Positions 1 to 9,128 are shown, numbered from the stretch's first letter. The stretch: DNA of 64,000 nt from CALODL01 sp942492115 (GCA_942492115.1 CALODL010000002.1:310001-374000), one strand, 5' to 3'. Notes: generated from the sequence alone by a model not told the origin. Translations and numbers: made by a program.

Positions 1-1463
1 GGTTGAACGTTGGGGCCGCCGTTCGACCAGATGCTGACGGTGTCGGCGATCTCGTCGATCAAGGCCAGATCGAGGTCGCCATCGTTGTCGATGTCCATGG
101 CAAGAGCGCACGACGCGTTCGCCGGCGCGAGGAATTCACGGTCGAAAGTGAACGTTCCATCTCCGTCATTGGTGTACATGAACCAGTCTCCGCCAAAGCT
201 GGCATTGACCCAGTCGAGGTCACCGTCCCCATCGAGATCGCCGAGATCGGTCGCCAGCGAGAAGGGATCGGTCGGATAGGTGTCTGCGGCTCCCAGGTCT
301 CCGGTCCCGTCACCATGCAGGATCAGGCCGTTGCTGGTGTTGACGAGGGCGACGTCTTCGTGACCGTCGTTGTCGACATCACCGGTGACCAGCATCCAGG
401 CCCGTCCGCTGTGGGCGTTTTCGGACACGATCGAGAAGGTGCCGTCGCCGTTGCCGCGGTGTACGATCACTTCATTCTGACAGCCGACGACAAGATCGAG
501 AATACCGTCCTCGTCCAGGTCCGCGGCCGCCAGGCCCCATTCACTCGTGCCCCCGCCGTCGAACGACGTCGGCCCGGAAAACGTTCCCGTTCCATCATTC
601 AGCATGATTGTCAGCGTACCGCTGCCGTTGTTGGTGTTGACCACGTCGATGTCGCCGTCACCGTCGGCGTCGAGCACGGCGATTCCGCGCGGCGTGCTGC
701 CGACCACGATGAATTGTTGTGGTCCAAACGTGCCGTCGCCGTTGCCCAGTACGATCGAGACGCTGGAATTCTGGGTATTGGCCGTGCAGAAATCGGCGTT
801 GCCGTCGCGGTTGAAGTCACTGGGCTCCGAGGGGCTCGGGACCCCGCCGGTGGTGGCGGTGATTGGCGTCAGGACGTCATCGAAGCTGCCCAGCCCATCG
901 GCGCTGTTCAGGAGCACGCGGATGTCGTTGGTGTCCTCGTTGACCGTGGAGATATCGAGCCAACCGTCGTTGTTGAGATCCGTGGCATTGCCACCGTATG
1001 GGCGGCTGGACTCGAGACCGACGTTCGTGGACAGCACGTCGATTTCCGTGAAGTCCATCGACGCCGGGGCCGAAGCGGTCCAGAACTGGAACGAGTAACC
1101 GGCAGAGCGCAGGAACGTCCCGTCCATGGCCTCCAGGTCATGGGACAGGATGACCATGACCATCTCGCCGGGGCTGAACGGTTGGTCGGGAGTCAACGTG
1201 ACACTCTGATTGCCGTTCGAGAAGGAGAAGGCTCCGGACACGGTTCCACTCCACTTGCCAAACGCCCAGAAACTGCCCAGGGCGGTGACGGATCCGGGCT
1301 CTATCGGGCGGTCGAAATGAACCACGATCGGGCTGTCGACCGCGGCAGTCACCGTTCGGGCAGGCGGCTCTACATTGGTGACCGTGAGCTGGTCGCCGGC
1401 CGAGACGGTACTGGCCAACACGCAGGTCACGGCCCACGATGACAGGAACTTGTGGTCGGTCAT
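1..1463 (-). CDS. Secreted FG-GAP/VCBS repeat protein, 3' end outside window
   Basis: Reading the complement from an ATG at 1463 gives an open frame that runs off the left edge, with about 487 residues visible. A GGAGGGG ribosome binding site lies 7 bases upstream (1471-1477). Residues 1-22 look like a signal peptide. The next ~115 residues contain a bacterial Ig-like (SbsA/Big-type) stretch, with SPIVVHFDRPIEPGSV and LTPDQPFSPGEMVMV. The rest is a run of FG-GAP/VCBS repeats with calcium-loop signatures such as DLDGDGDLDWV and DIDNDGDLDLAL, each followed by W-x-N-G or Y-T-N-D. Such repeats form extracellular beta-propellers used in adhesion or carbohydrate binding. The long frame on the opposite strand is a shadow of the repeats. 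The C terminus and any sorting tail cannot be seen. Confidence 0.85.
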   Translation of the reverse strand, partial: MTDHKFLSSWAVTCVLASTVSAGDQLTVTNVEPPARTVTAAVDSPIVVHFDRPIEPGSVTALGSFWAFGKWSGTVSGAFSFSNGNQSVTLTPDQPFSPGEMVMVILSHDLEAMDGTFLRSAGYSFQFWTASAPASMDFTEIDVLSTNVGLESSRPYGGNATDLNNDGWLDISTVNEDTNDIRVLLNSADGLGSFDDVLTPITATTGGVPSPSEPSDFNRDGNADFCTANTQNSSVSIVLGNGDGTFGPQQFIVVGSTPRGIAVLDADGDGDIDVVNTNNGSGTLTIMLNDGTGTFSGPTSFDGGGTSEWGLAAADLDEDGILDLVVGCQNEVIVHRGNGDGTFSIVSENAHSGRAWMLVTGDVDNDGHEDVALVNTSNGLILHGDGTGDLGAADTYPTDPFSLATDLGDLDGDGDLDWVNASFGGDWFMYTNDGDGTFTFDREFLAPANASCALAMDIDNDGDLDLALIDEIADTVSIWSNGGPNVQ

Positions 1464-1979
1464 TGAGTTACCCCTCCATATCAGGTTCACGGGCGCTCCC
1501 CCGATGATACAGGATGATCGCATGGTGTCACCGCGGATTCCCGGGGCCCGGGGCACCCCATTCTTGATCAGCGGCCCAGGATGCCGGGTCCCCGCGGTGG
1601 TCGACGGTGGCCAACGCCCTCGGCCCCATCAGGCCTGAGCAACAGCACTCTCTTTTAGGGGCCAATGTTGTCAAGAGCACTAGAATCAGATACATATGGC
1701 TGTTGGGGACTCCTTCGAAATAACCCTTTGTTGCATTGCATTCCCCCGATGTCGCGGCACGGCGACTCGGTATTTCGAGCTGGAACCCCTCTTCCTGATG
1801 GAACGGCGTCTCGAACAGTGAGCAGGGCGTCGCGCTCCCGGCCGGGATCCACGGATCGGACCTCGGCGTAAATCCTGTCGCTGCTGGGTGTTACTGCGAC
1901 AGGGGCAGGCCGTGAGTTTAATTGCCGCTCCAGAGGAGTTAATCTGGAGTCGTGCACCCCCCACAATGGAGGCTGAAGA
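1464..1979. other. Divergent intergenic region
   Basis: This 516-bp gap lies between the leftward FG-GAP gene and the rightward sugar dehydrogenase-like gene. I see no convincing coding frame in it. It holds a possible rightward promoter (1668-1696) and a 5'-leader hairpin with arms 1928-1934 and 1943-1949 (CTCCAGA / TCTGGAG, 8-nt loop). The hairpin ends 18 bases before the GGAGG ribosome binding site at 1968-1972. Confidence 0.5.
1668..1696 (+). promoter_or_regulatory. Possible sigma-70-like promoter
   Basis: TTGTCA (1668-1673) and TACATA (1691-1696) are separated by 17 bases and point toward the gene at 1980, which would give a leader of about 275 nt. The hexamers match loosely, so this is a weak call. 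Confidence 0.25.
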
Positions 1980-4148
1980 ATGACCCGTATCGCAACCGTA
2001 CTGGCCGTCGTGACGATCACCACGTCGACGGCCGCTCTTGCCGGCGACGCTCCAATCATTGCGGAACGCGTTGCTCTGGGCGTCACCGCCCCGGTTTACG
2101 TGACCCACATTCCGGGAAACTACGACTATGCCTACATCGTGCAGCGCGGCGGTCAGATCCGCGTGCTCGACATCACGGTCAACCCGCCCGTGTTGCTGCC
2201 GACCCCGTTCATGGTGGTCAGCCCGATCGTCAGCGGTGGCGAACAGGGCCTGCTGGGCCTGGCGTTTCACCCGGACTTTGAGAACAACAACTACTTCTAC
2301 GTGTACTACACGTCACCTTCGACGGTCATTCGGCGTTACACGGCCAACAGTCCGCTGTCCGGCAATTCGTCCACCGGGACGACGCTGCTGACCATCGGGC
2401 AACCGTTCAGTAATCACAATGGCGGCTGGATCGGCTTTGGTCCCAACGACGGCTACCTGTACATCGCGACGGGTGACGGTGGTTCGGGTAATGATCCGGG
2501 CAACCGCGCCCAGGACATCACCAACCAGCTGCTCGGCAAAATGCTGCGGATCGATGTCGATGGTGGTACACCGTACGGCATCCCTGCAGACAACCCGTTC
2601 GTCGGCGTGACGGGCGACGACGAGATCTGGGCTTACGGTCTGCGCAACCCCTGGCGGAATGCGTTCGATACCGCGACCGGCGACCTGTACATCGGTGATG
2701 TGGGGCAAGGCCAGTGGGAGGAAATCAGCTTCCAGCCCGGCACGAGCACGGGTGGCGAGAATTACGGTTGGCGCTGTATGGAAGGCGATCACTGCACCGG
2801 CTTGAGCGGGTGCACGTGCAACTCGTCCAGCCTCGTTGATCCCATTCACGAGTACTCCCACGGGGGCAGCCCGTTCCGCTGCTCCATCACAGGCGGGGAA
2901 ATCTATCGCGGTTGCGCGATTCCTGAAATCGATGGCACTTATTTCTTCGGTGACTACTGCAGCGAGCAAATCTGGAGCCTGCAGTATGACGGCAGTTCCG
3001 TGTCGAACTTCCAGGATCGCACTTCGGAACTCGATCCGCCCGGTTCGCAGGCCGTCGATGACGTTTACGGGTTTGGTCGCGACGCATACGGTGAACTGTA
3101 CATCTGCGATGGCCAGAGTGGCGAGGTCTTCCGCATCATTCGAGAGGGAGGCCTGGTCTCCGATTGCAATGACAACGGTATCGAAGACGCCTGTGACCTG
3201 GTCTCGGGAAACAGCCTCGACGAGGATGGGAACGATCTTCCGGATGAATGCCTGCCGCCATGCAAGTCGATTGCAGACTGCGCCGATGACGACAACGATG
3301 GCATTCGCGATGACGGTTGTGTGTTCTGGGTGTGCGATCATGCCGAGTGTGTCAGCACCGATATCAAATTCGCGGACATGGGCGGTCAGTTCGGCAGCTG
3401 TGTCGTCGACGGCACGTCCGACAACAACGATCGCAATCACGCACTCAACTGCTTCGCGGACGAGGACACCAACGGCAAAGCCGGAGCCTATCCTTGCGAA
3501 ACCCCGCCGAACGCCTACAACGTGGATACGGGTGGCGAATTCGGCAGCTGCCAGCCCGATGGCGTATGTGATGGCAACGACGCGTTCGCTGCACTGAACG
3601 CATTCGAGGGCGTCTCCAACTGTGCCTGTCCGGCGGACGGTTCCCCGAGTCCCGAAGCCCCCGTGGTCGTCGTGGCACGCACGGGCCTGCGGGCCGTGGC
3701 CAACGTCAAGCGTGCCGCGCCGGGTGATCTGGTCGAAGTGGATGTATACACGACGACCGCGTTGTTCGACCTTCGCGGTTATCAGCTGCATCTCGCTCCG
3801 ACCGGAGGACGCAGCGGTACGCTCGAGTTGGTGGACATCGCCGTCTCCGACGGAGCCGCGCTCGAGAATCTTGGTGCGTGGCAGGCCTTCAGCCTCCACG
3901 CTGGCCAGATGGTCGTCGGTCTTGATTCGGCTGGTGTGCAGACTGCCGCAGGAGCTTACCTTGCAACCTACACCTACCGCGTTGGTGACAATGCGGCCGG
4001 GACATTCGTGATCGAGTTGCTCGCAGATCAGGATGACACGACTCAGAGGACATTCCTGTTCCCCACCCTGCCCAATGGGCAGATTGCCGTGAAGGGCATC
4101 GAGTCGGCCTCCGTCACCGTGGTTCCGCGGCGCTTGCGGACCCGTTGA
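1980..4148 (+). CDS. Secreted PQQ-type sugar dehydrogenase-like propeller with C-terminal dockerin/cohesin-like module
   Basis: 722 residues; ATG preceded by GGAGG with 7-nt spacing. Residues 1-22 are a signal peptide. Residues ~25-390 match the soluble glucose/sorbosone dehydrogenase (GSDH/HHIP-like) six-bladed propeller: QGLLGLAFHPDF, HNGGWIGFGPNDGYLYIATGDGG, the blade motif WAYGLRNPWR, and VYGFGRDAYGELYI. These enzymes oxidise sugars with PQQ in the periplasm. Residues ~398-425 have thrombospondin-type-3-like acidic loops (DCNDNGIEDACD, DEDGNDLPDEC). The C-terminal ~300 residues form a Cys-rich dockerin-like segment with two DG-x-x-D-x-ND loops, then a cohesin-like beta domain (DLRGYQLHL ... 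RTFLF). The same module ends the proteins at 35985 and 57810. Sugar substrate and activity are unproven. Confidence 0.85.
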   Translation: MTRIATVLAVVTITTSTAALAGDAPIIAERVALGVTAPVYVTHIPGNYDYAYIVQRGGQIRVLDITVNPPVLLPTPFMVVSPIVSGGEQGLLGLAFHPDFENNNYFYVYYTSPSTVIRRYTANSPLSGNSSTGTTLLTIGQPFSNHNGGWIGFGPNDGYLYIATGDGGSGNDPGNRAQDITNQLLGKMLRIDVDGGTPYGIPADNPFVGVTGDDEIWAYGLRNPWRNAFDTATGDLYIGDVGQGQWEEISFQPGTSTGGENYGWRCMEGDHCTGLSGCTCNSSSLVDPIHEYSHGGSPFRCSITGGEIYRGCAIPEIDGTYFFGDYCSEQIWSLQYDGSSVSNFQDRTSELDPPGSQAVDDVYGFGRDAYGELYICDGQSGEVFRIIREGGLVSDCNDNGIEDACDLVSGNSLDEDGNDLPDECLPPCKSIADCADDDNDGIRDDGCVFWVCDHAECVSTDIKFADMGGQFGSCVVDGTSDNNDRNHALNCFADEDTNGKAGAYPCETPPNAYNVDTGGEFGSCQPDGVCDGNDAFAALNAFEGVSNCACPADGSPSPEAPVVVVARTGLRAVANVKRAAPGDLVEVDVYTTTALFDLRGYQLHLAPTGGRSGTLELVDIAVSDGAALENLGAWQAFSLHAGQMVVGLDSAGVQTAAGAYLATYTYRVGDNAAGTFVIELLADQDDTTQRTFLFPTLPNGQIAVKGIESASVTVVPRRLRTR

Positions 4149-4173
4149 TCGTCGCAGCATTCCAGTAGACTCC

Positions 4174-4216
4174 AACGGGGTCGGTCACACGCCATGTGCG
4201 GGTGTCCGACCCCGTT
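4174..4216 (+). terminator. Rho-independent-like terminator
   Basis: Perfect 11-bp inverted repeat AACGGGGTCGG (4174-4184) / CCGACCCCGTT (4206-4216), followed by only a short T run. It begins 26 bases after the stop of the gene ending at 4148. Confidence 0.65.
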
Positions 4217-4284
4217 TCCATGCGCGGTCCTTCCGTGTGGGATTTCGTGGGGCCGCGCCCGCGGAGACGTTTTCCACCCATGAT

Positions 4285-4312
4285 ATTTGGCATATGTCAA
4301 TAATTGCCAAAT
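4285..4312. promoter_or_regulatory. Operator-like inverted repeat
   Basis: ATTTGGCA (4285-4292) and TGCCAAAT (4305-4312) form a perfect 8-bp dyad with a 12-base AT-rich spacer, unusual in this GC-rich sequence. It lies about 155 bases upstream of the small peptide gene at 4467, which suits a repressor or activator site. The binding protein is unknown. Confidence 0.4.
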
Positions 4313-4466
4313 GTGCATCCGCGGCTCCGCGGAGCACAATAATGGAGTACCTGCCGGAAACATGATCAAGTTTCGCTGACCCGGCAATCACGCGGTGTGC
4401 ATTGCCCGGGGGGGCGGTGCGCGGATCGGGAAACATCACAAGCCCGGTCGACAAAGGAGAGCTGCT

Positions 4467-4634
4467 ATGAGCAAGACAGGAATGATCAACTGGTTCACGA
4501 GGATTGCGGCCCTGGGGACCGGCGCCGTCATGTTTCAGGGCCAGGGCTGCGCGGTTGATCAGGCCATGGTCGAGGATTTGACCAATGTGGCTGTGCAGGC
4601 GTTCGTGACCTCGATGGTGGGCGGCGTGCTGTAA
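4467..4634 (+). CDS. Small secreted or lipoprotein-like peptide, copy 1
   Basis: 55 residues; the ATG is preceded by AAAGGAG with 7-nt spacing, a strong ribosome binding site. It has a basic N terminus, a hydrophobic stretch, a single Cys in QGQGCAVDQAM that may be a signal peptide end or weak lipobox, then an amphipathic tail ending SMVGGVL. It is clearly paralogous to the peptide at 6631. Shared features are the AVMF/GAML block, GCA-x-D-x-AMV-x-DLTN, V-VQ, and a GGV end. The two flank the GMC oxidoreductase gene. I do not recognise a named family. The lipobox is imperfect, so lipid modification is uncertain. Confidence 0.7.
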   Translation: MSKTGMINWFTRIAALGTGAVMFQGQGCAVDQAMVEDLTNVAVQAFVTSMVGGVL

Positions 4635-4745
4635 CCGCACCAGGGACCACGGGCGTCGTGCCACCAGCTGGCGCGACGCCCGCTGTCCGATTGGCGCTAG
4701 AATATGCGGGGGCATGTCCAGAGCGCAACAGTCAGGAACGATTCA

Positions 4746-6359
4746 ATGACAGGCAACGCTGGAGGTCCCGGGTGGAGTCGCAGAGATTTCATTCGCACGA
4801 CGATGGGCGCCGGTGCACTGGGGGCACTGCCGGGCTGCGCGACCACAGTGTGTCCGGATCCGGACACGATCGAGACGATCGACGATGAGGCCGGGGTGGT
4901 GATCGTCGGCAGCGGTTTTGGCGGGGCCATCACCGCCGCGCGGCTGACGGCAGCGGGCATACCGGTGACGCTGGTCGAGAAGGGCCGCCGCTGGGACGTC
5001 GTTCCCGCGTCGAACGAGCCGTTCTCGCCATCGTTTCCCGCTGATCGCCGGTCGACGTGGTTGAGTGATCGCACGCGCTTGCCCATCGGTATCGACAATC
5101 CGATCAGCCGTTATGTCGGCGTACTCGAACGTCAGGTGCACGATGGCATTGATGTCTACAACGGCGTCGGTTACGGCGGTGGATCACTGGTTTATGGTGG
5201 TATGACCGTGCAGCCCGATCGGTCGTTGTTCGAGCAGCATTTTCCGTCTGAAATCGATTATGCAGAATTGGATGCCGTGTACTTCCCGCGGGTACGCACC
5301 GCGCTGGGCGCCTCGCCAATGCCGGCGGATGTTCTCGCTGCGGCACCCTACCAGGCTGTGCGACTGTTCGAAGATGAGGTGCGCCGGGCCGGACTTGATC
5401 TCGTCGATGTGGCCACGGCCACGGATTGGGAGGTCATCCGCGCGGAGTTGGCCGGAACGGTTCCGGCTTCGGCGACGATCGGCGAGCTGATCTTTGGAAA
5501 CAACAGTGGTTCGAAGAATTCATTAGATCGTAACTACCTCCAACGCGCCGAGCGCACGGGAATCATGACCGTGCACCTGCTTACGGCCGTGCGCACATTG
5601 AGCCAGCTTGATGACGGGCGCTACGTCGTCGAATGCGCGACACTCGATGAACATGGGTGCACCATCGGCCGCCGGCGCCTGACATGTCGTCATCTGTTTC
5701 TTGCCGCGGGCTCGATCGGAACCACGAGCATGCTGGTCCGCGCCCGTGAGACCGGCGCGTTGCCTGCAGTCCATTCTGCCGTGGGGCAGGGTTGGGGCAA
5801 CAATGGGAACGTAATGTTCATGCGGGACGATCTGGGTGCGAATACCGGCTCTGTACAGGGTGGGCCGCCGGCGCGGGGGATCAGCGCGCTCGCAAGTCCG
5901 GCCGGTCCATGTTTCGTAGAGCATGCCCAGTTTCCCTCAGGCTTCGAGTGTCGATGCATGCTTCATCTGGCGTTGGGTATCAACCCACAACGAGGGGCCT
6001 TCGATTACGACGCCGCTGCAGACGTCGTGACGCTGCGCTATCCGGCCAATGGCAACGTGGCAGCGCGACGGGCTGCCGCCCACGTTATCGATCAGCTCAA
6101 TGCGGCCAACGGCGGTCAGCTGGCGAGCAATTCCTGGATCGACGGCTTGCACGATGGATTTACCTACCATCCGTTGGGGGGGGCGGTGATCGGTCAGGCC
6201 TGTGATTTTTCAGGGCGGGTCCTGGGCTACTCTAATCTTTACGTCATGGACGGGTCGCTGATTCCTGGAACGACAGTCTGTGCCAACCCTTCACTGGTGA
6301 TCGGCGCCCTGGCTGAACGCAGCCTCGATCGCCTCCTGGACGAAGAATCCTTCATCTAG
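4746..6359 (+). CDS. Tat-exported GMC oxidoreductase, cholesterol oxidase-like
   Basis: 537 residues from the ATG at 4746, chosen because AGGAA lies just upstream and the product then begins with a Tat signal (SRRDFI, residues 11-16). LPGC at about residue 31 could serve as a lipobox, so a Tat lipoprotein is possible. Residues ~50-75 carry the FAD dinucleotide fold VVIVGSGFGGAITAARL ending in a Glu (LVEKG). GYGGGSLVYGG matches the substrate/FAD loop, and HPLGGAVIG plus NPSLVIGALAER near the end are typical of the GMC C-terminal domain. The family oxidises alcohols, sterols or sugars. The two small peptide genes on either side suggest a functional unit. The substrate cannot be read from sequence. 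Confidence 0.85.
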   Translation: MTGNAGGPGWSRRDFIRTTMGAGALGALPGCATTVCPDPDTIETIDDEAGVVIVGSGFGGAITAARLTAAGIPVTLVEKGRRWDVVPASNEPFSPSFPADRRSTWLSDRTRLPIGIDNPISRYVGVLERQVHDGIDVYNGVGYGGGSLVYGGMTVQPDRSLFEQHFPSEIDYAELDAVYFPRVRTALGASPMPADVLAAAPYQAVRLFEDEVRRAGLDLVDVATATDWEVIRAELAGTVPASATIGELIFGNNSGSKNSLDRNYLQRAERTGIMTVHLLTAVRTLSQLDDGRYVVECATLDEHGCTIGRRRLTCRHLFLAAGSIGTTSMLVRARETGALPAVHSAVGQGWGNNGNVMFMRDDLGANTGSVQGGPPARGISALASPAGPCFVEHAQFPSGFECRCMLHLALGINPQRGAFDYDAAADVVTLRYPANGNVAARRAAAHVIDQLNAANGGQLASNSWIDGLHDGFTYHPLGGAVIGQACDFSGRVLGYSNLYVMDGSLIPGTTVCANPSLVIGALAERSLDRLLDEESFI

Positions 6360-6479
6360 CATCCGCATTTCAGGCCTGGGAGGGCTGTTGGGCGACCTAA
6401 TTGCAGGTGGTACCGTCGGCTGACCGATGATGTGATTAGAAGAGCAGGAAAAACTGCCTTCCGTTACCCATTTTGCCAG

Positions 6480-6485
6480 TATAAT
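6480..6485 (+). promoter_or_regulatory. -10-like TATAAT before small peptide copy 2
   Basis: A perfect TATAAT lies in the gap after the oxidoreductase gene, about 145 bases before the peptide start at 6631. No good -35 hexamer is visible at the usual spacing. Confidence 0.3.
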
Positions 6486-6630
6486 ACGGTACCCACCGAC
6501 TGGCTCTGTCAGGAACATCAGGCACGGTTGATTTCTAACGGGACGTCCGGTCCCGGCCGCGCCGTGTGGCAGAGAGAGGTCTTGCAGTCAGGCATCGAGC
6601 ATTGCTCGATCAATGCATGGAGAAACGAAA

Positions 6631-6810
6631 ATGAAGAAAGCTAAGGTTACCTGGTGGATGAGTCGTGCGGTCATGTTCGGGTCGGGAGCCATGCTCCTGC
6701 AGACCCCGGCCGGTTGCGCGCTCGATGACGCAATGGTCAACGACCTGACCAACCTCGTTGTTCAGACGTTGGTCAGCTCGCTGCTGACCGGTGGCGTTCC
6801 GATCCTCTAG
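6631..6810 (+). CDS. Small secreted or lipoprotein-like peptide, copy 2
   Basis: 59 residues. I chose the ATG at 6631, giving MKKAK, over the in-frame ATG at 6613 because GGAG sits 8 bases upstream and a basic start suits a signal peptide. PAGCALDDAM resembles a lipobox cleavage site. It matches the peptide at 4467 along its whole length (GCA-x-D-x-AMV-x-DLTN, VQ, GGV). The pair on both sides of an oxidoreductase suggests duplication and perhaps a partner or anchoring role, which is inference. Confidence 0.7.
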   Translation: MKKAKVTWWMSRAVMFGSGAMLLQTPAGCALDDAMVNDLTNLVVQTLVSSLLTGGVPIL

Positions 6811-6965
6811 GACCGTCGCTATGACAGATATGATTTGCAGCCGGGTGGGCCATGGTTCACCCGGCTGCTTCTCCTTCCTTCCCTGGTCCTGATTTTCTCC
6901 ATTCGCTGATCTGGTGCTCGGGTAACATACCCTCATTGCGCTCAGCGGTGTCGTCCGAGGAGATC

Positions 6966-8957
6966 ATGAATCACTCCATTCGTGTCAAGCTGGTCCTGTT
7001 CATCGCCGGTCCCATTCTCGTTGTGTTCGTCGTCGCGCTCCTGCTGACCATGGCAAAACTGCGCGCGGACGCCCGGGCCGAGACCGAGGATGAGATGACG
7101 CGTCTCGCTCGAAACTATGCGGCGCGCTTCGACGGTGCCTTTCGCGAGGCCGCCGTCATTGCCCGAACGACAGCCCGTTTCCTCGAGACGCACCCTGGCT
7201 TGCCGGAAGACGAGATCTTTCAGCAATTGCGGTTCAACGTTTTGCAGAACGATGTCGTGTACGGAGCGGCCATGGCGTTCGAGCCGGGCACGTTTCCTAC
7301 CGACAAGCCCTTGTTCTGCCCGTACGTATTTCGCGCAGAGGGCGGCCTGCAGCAGATGAATATCGGTATCGATGTGCTGGACTGGTACACCGACACACAG
7401 TGGCAGTGGTGGCATCTGCCCAGGGACAGTGGCCGGGGCGCGTGGAGCGCACCTTACTTCGACGAGGGTGCCGGCAATGTCTTGATGGTGACCTTCTCTG
7501 AACCGTTCAAGCGCGATGGCGAATTCCGTGGCGTGACAACGGTCGATATCATGCTGCCGACCCTGCATGAGCGTCTCGGGCACGAGATTCTCAGTGACCT
7601 CGAGTTCATCATCCTGGCTCCGACCGGCCAGTTCGTCTACAGCCCCATTGAGGACGAGATCATGACCAAGACCGTCTTCGATCTGGCGCGCGAGGTCGGT
7701 CGGGAGGATGTTGCCGAGGCCGGTCGGCGGATCATCTCAGGTGAGTCGGGTGTGACGATGATCCAGGGGTTCGATCGGGCTGCACCTGAGCGGCAGTGGG
7801 TGTTTTACTCGCCGATAGCCTCGACCGGATGGGGATTCGCCGCCCTGGTGTCCGAGCGCGAGGCCATGGCCGGACACCGCAATCGTATGTGGATCGCAGC
7901 CGGCGGCATGGCGGGGACCGTGCTCGTCATCATCCTGCTCGTGTTGGTGGTCGCCGGCAAGATCACTCGGCCCATCGACCTCCTGCACCAGCGGGTGCTC
8001 GAGATCGCCGACGGTAACCTCGATGTGCGCGTCGATCACATGCACTCGCAGGACGAAATTGGCGAGTTGGCCCGCGGCTTCAACACCATGACGGAGCATC
8101 TTCGACAGGTCGTCGGGCGGGTCAAGCATGCCAGTATTCAGATGCACTCGACCTCGACGCAGCTCCTGGCTACGAGCAGGGAGCAGGAGGCCACGGCGTC
8201 ATCCTTTGGGACCTCGGCCAATCGCATCGCCGCGGCGGTGACCCAGATCTCGGCGACCGGCAGCGAGTTGGCCACTACCATGGGACAGGTCAATGACGCG
8301 GCCGTGCACACGGCCCAGCTTGCAGGCCAGGGGCACGATGACCTCCAGCAACTCGAGGCCACCATGCGTGGTCTGGATGCGGCGACGAGCTCCATAGCAG
8401 AAAAGCTGGCAATGATTCGCGACAAGACCTCGAACATCGCCACCATCGTTCGCACGATCACCAAAGTTGCCGATCAAACCAATCTCCTGTCGGTCAATGC
8501 GACGATCGAGGCGGAGAAAGCCGGGCAGTACGGTGTCGGGTTTCTCGTAGTTGCCCGTGAGATTCGGCGGCTCGCGGACCTGACGGCCTCGGCGACCCTC
8601 GATATCGAGCGGATCGTGGGCGAGGTCGATTCGTCGGTCTCCGCCGGGGTGGTGGAGATGGATCGTTTTACCGGGCAGGCCCGAGACAGTGTCAAGGAAG
8701 CCGTGCTCGTCAGTGAGCAGATGGGCACGATCATCGCTCAGGTCGCCGCCAGCACATCCAGTTTCGAACGCATCAACGAGGGCATGCGCAACCAATCCAG
8801 CGGTGCTGAGGAGATCAGCTCGGCGATGGGGCAACTGAGTGCCGATGCCACTCGGACCACAGAGGCCGCCCGCGAATATGCGTCCGCCGCGCATGACCTG
8901 CAATCAGCAATTACCGCGCTGAAATCATCCATTGCAGCGTTTCAAATGAAACAATAG
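6966..8957 (+). CDS. Methyl-accepting chemotaxis-type receptor, WspA-like signalling domain
   Basis: 663 residues from the ATG at 6966 (GAGGAG just upstream, then MNHSIRVKL). There is one membrane segment near residues 8-32, and a periplasmic Cache-type sensor region to about residue 300 (YGAAMAFEPGTF, DWYTDTQW, YSPIASTGWGFAALV). A second membrane segment is followed by a HAMP domain (KITRPIDLLHQRVLEIADG). The cytoplasmic signalling hairpin contains NATIEAEKAG-Y-x-x-GFLVVAREIRRLAD and ATLDIE, the variant known from Pseudomonas WspA receptors that control surface-linked c-di-GMP output rather than flagellar chemotaxis. No cheA, cheB, cheR or wsp partner lies nearby, so it is an orphan receptor here. 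Confidence 0.88.
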   Translation: MNHSIRVKLVLFIAGPILVVFVVALLLTMAKLRADARAETEDEMTRLARNYAARFDGAFREAAVIARTTARFLETHPGLPEDEIFQQLRFNVLQNDVVYGAAMAFEPGTFPTDKPLFCPYVFRAEGGLQQMNIGIDVLDWYTDTQWQWWHLPRDSGRGAWSAPYFDEGAGNVLMVTFSEPFKRDGEFRGVTTVDIMLPTLHERLGHEILSDLEFIILAPTGQFVYSPIEDEIMTKTVFDLAREVGREDVAEAGRRIISGESGVTMIQGFDRAAPERQWVFYSPIASTGWGFAALVSEREAMAGHRNRMWIAAGGMAGTVLVIILLVLVVAGKITRPIDLLHQRVLEIADGNLDVRVDHMHSQDEIGELARGFNTMTEHLRQVVGRVKHASIQMHSTSTQLLATSREQEATASSFGTSANRIAAAVTQISATGSELATTMGQVNDAAVHTAQLAGQGHDDLQQLEATMRGLDAATSSIAEKLAMIRDKTSNIATIVRTITKVADQTNLLSVNATIEAEKAGQYGVGFLVVAREIRRLADLTASATLDIERIVGEVDSSVSAGVVEMDRFTGQARDSVKEAVLVSEQMGTIIAQVAASTSSFERINEGMRNQSSGAEEISSAMGQLSADATRTTEAAREYASAAHDLQSAITALKSSIAAFQMKQ

Positions 8958-9071
8958 GCAGCGGGTTCCTTGCACACCGTGTGTTGCGGCACGTTCGCTT
9001 TGCGCTGTCGACTGCGCGTTCAAGGCAGCGGTATGTGAGGATCGCCCGGGGGTCAGGCCGCAGCGCATGAA

Positions 9072-9108
9072 AACGCCATGCCCGTCGACGAGTTACGGGC
9101 ATGGCGTT
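9072..9108. terminator. Bidirectional stem-loop terminator
   Basis: Perfect 14-bp inverted repeat AACGCCATGCCCGT (9072-9085) / ACGGGCATGGCGTT (9095-9108) with a 9-base loop. It sits between the convergent receptor and BAX-inhibitor-like genes and can serve both. Confidence 0.75.
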
Positions 9109-9128
9109 CTCAGGATCGTGAGCCGCGC

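Larger units (their letters stand above)
4149..4466. other. Intergenic region with terminator and dyad
   Basis: No gene is visible in these 318 bases. The region contains a strong stem-loop terminator just after the sugar dehydrogenase-like gene, then an AT-rich dyad likely to be part of the control region of the small peptide gene that follows. Confidence 0.5.

Noticed and set aside
3..1442. Long rightward open frame
   Set aside because: It is the complement shadow of the FG-GAP repeats; the leftward frame has a signal peptide, ribosome binding site and repeat motifs.
2313..4175. 620-codon leftward open frame
   Set aside because: Antisense to the sugar dehydrogenase-like gene, without motifs or ribosome binding site.
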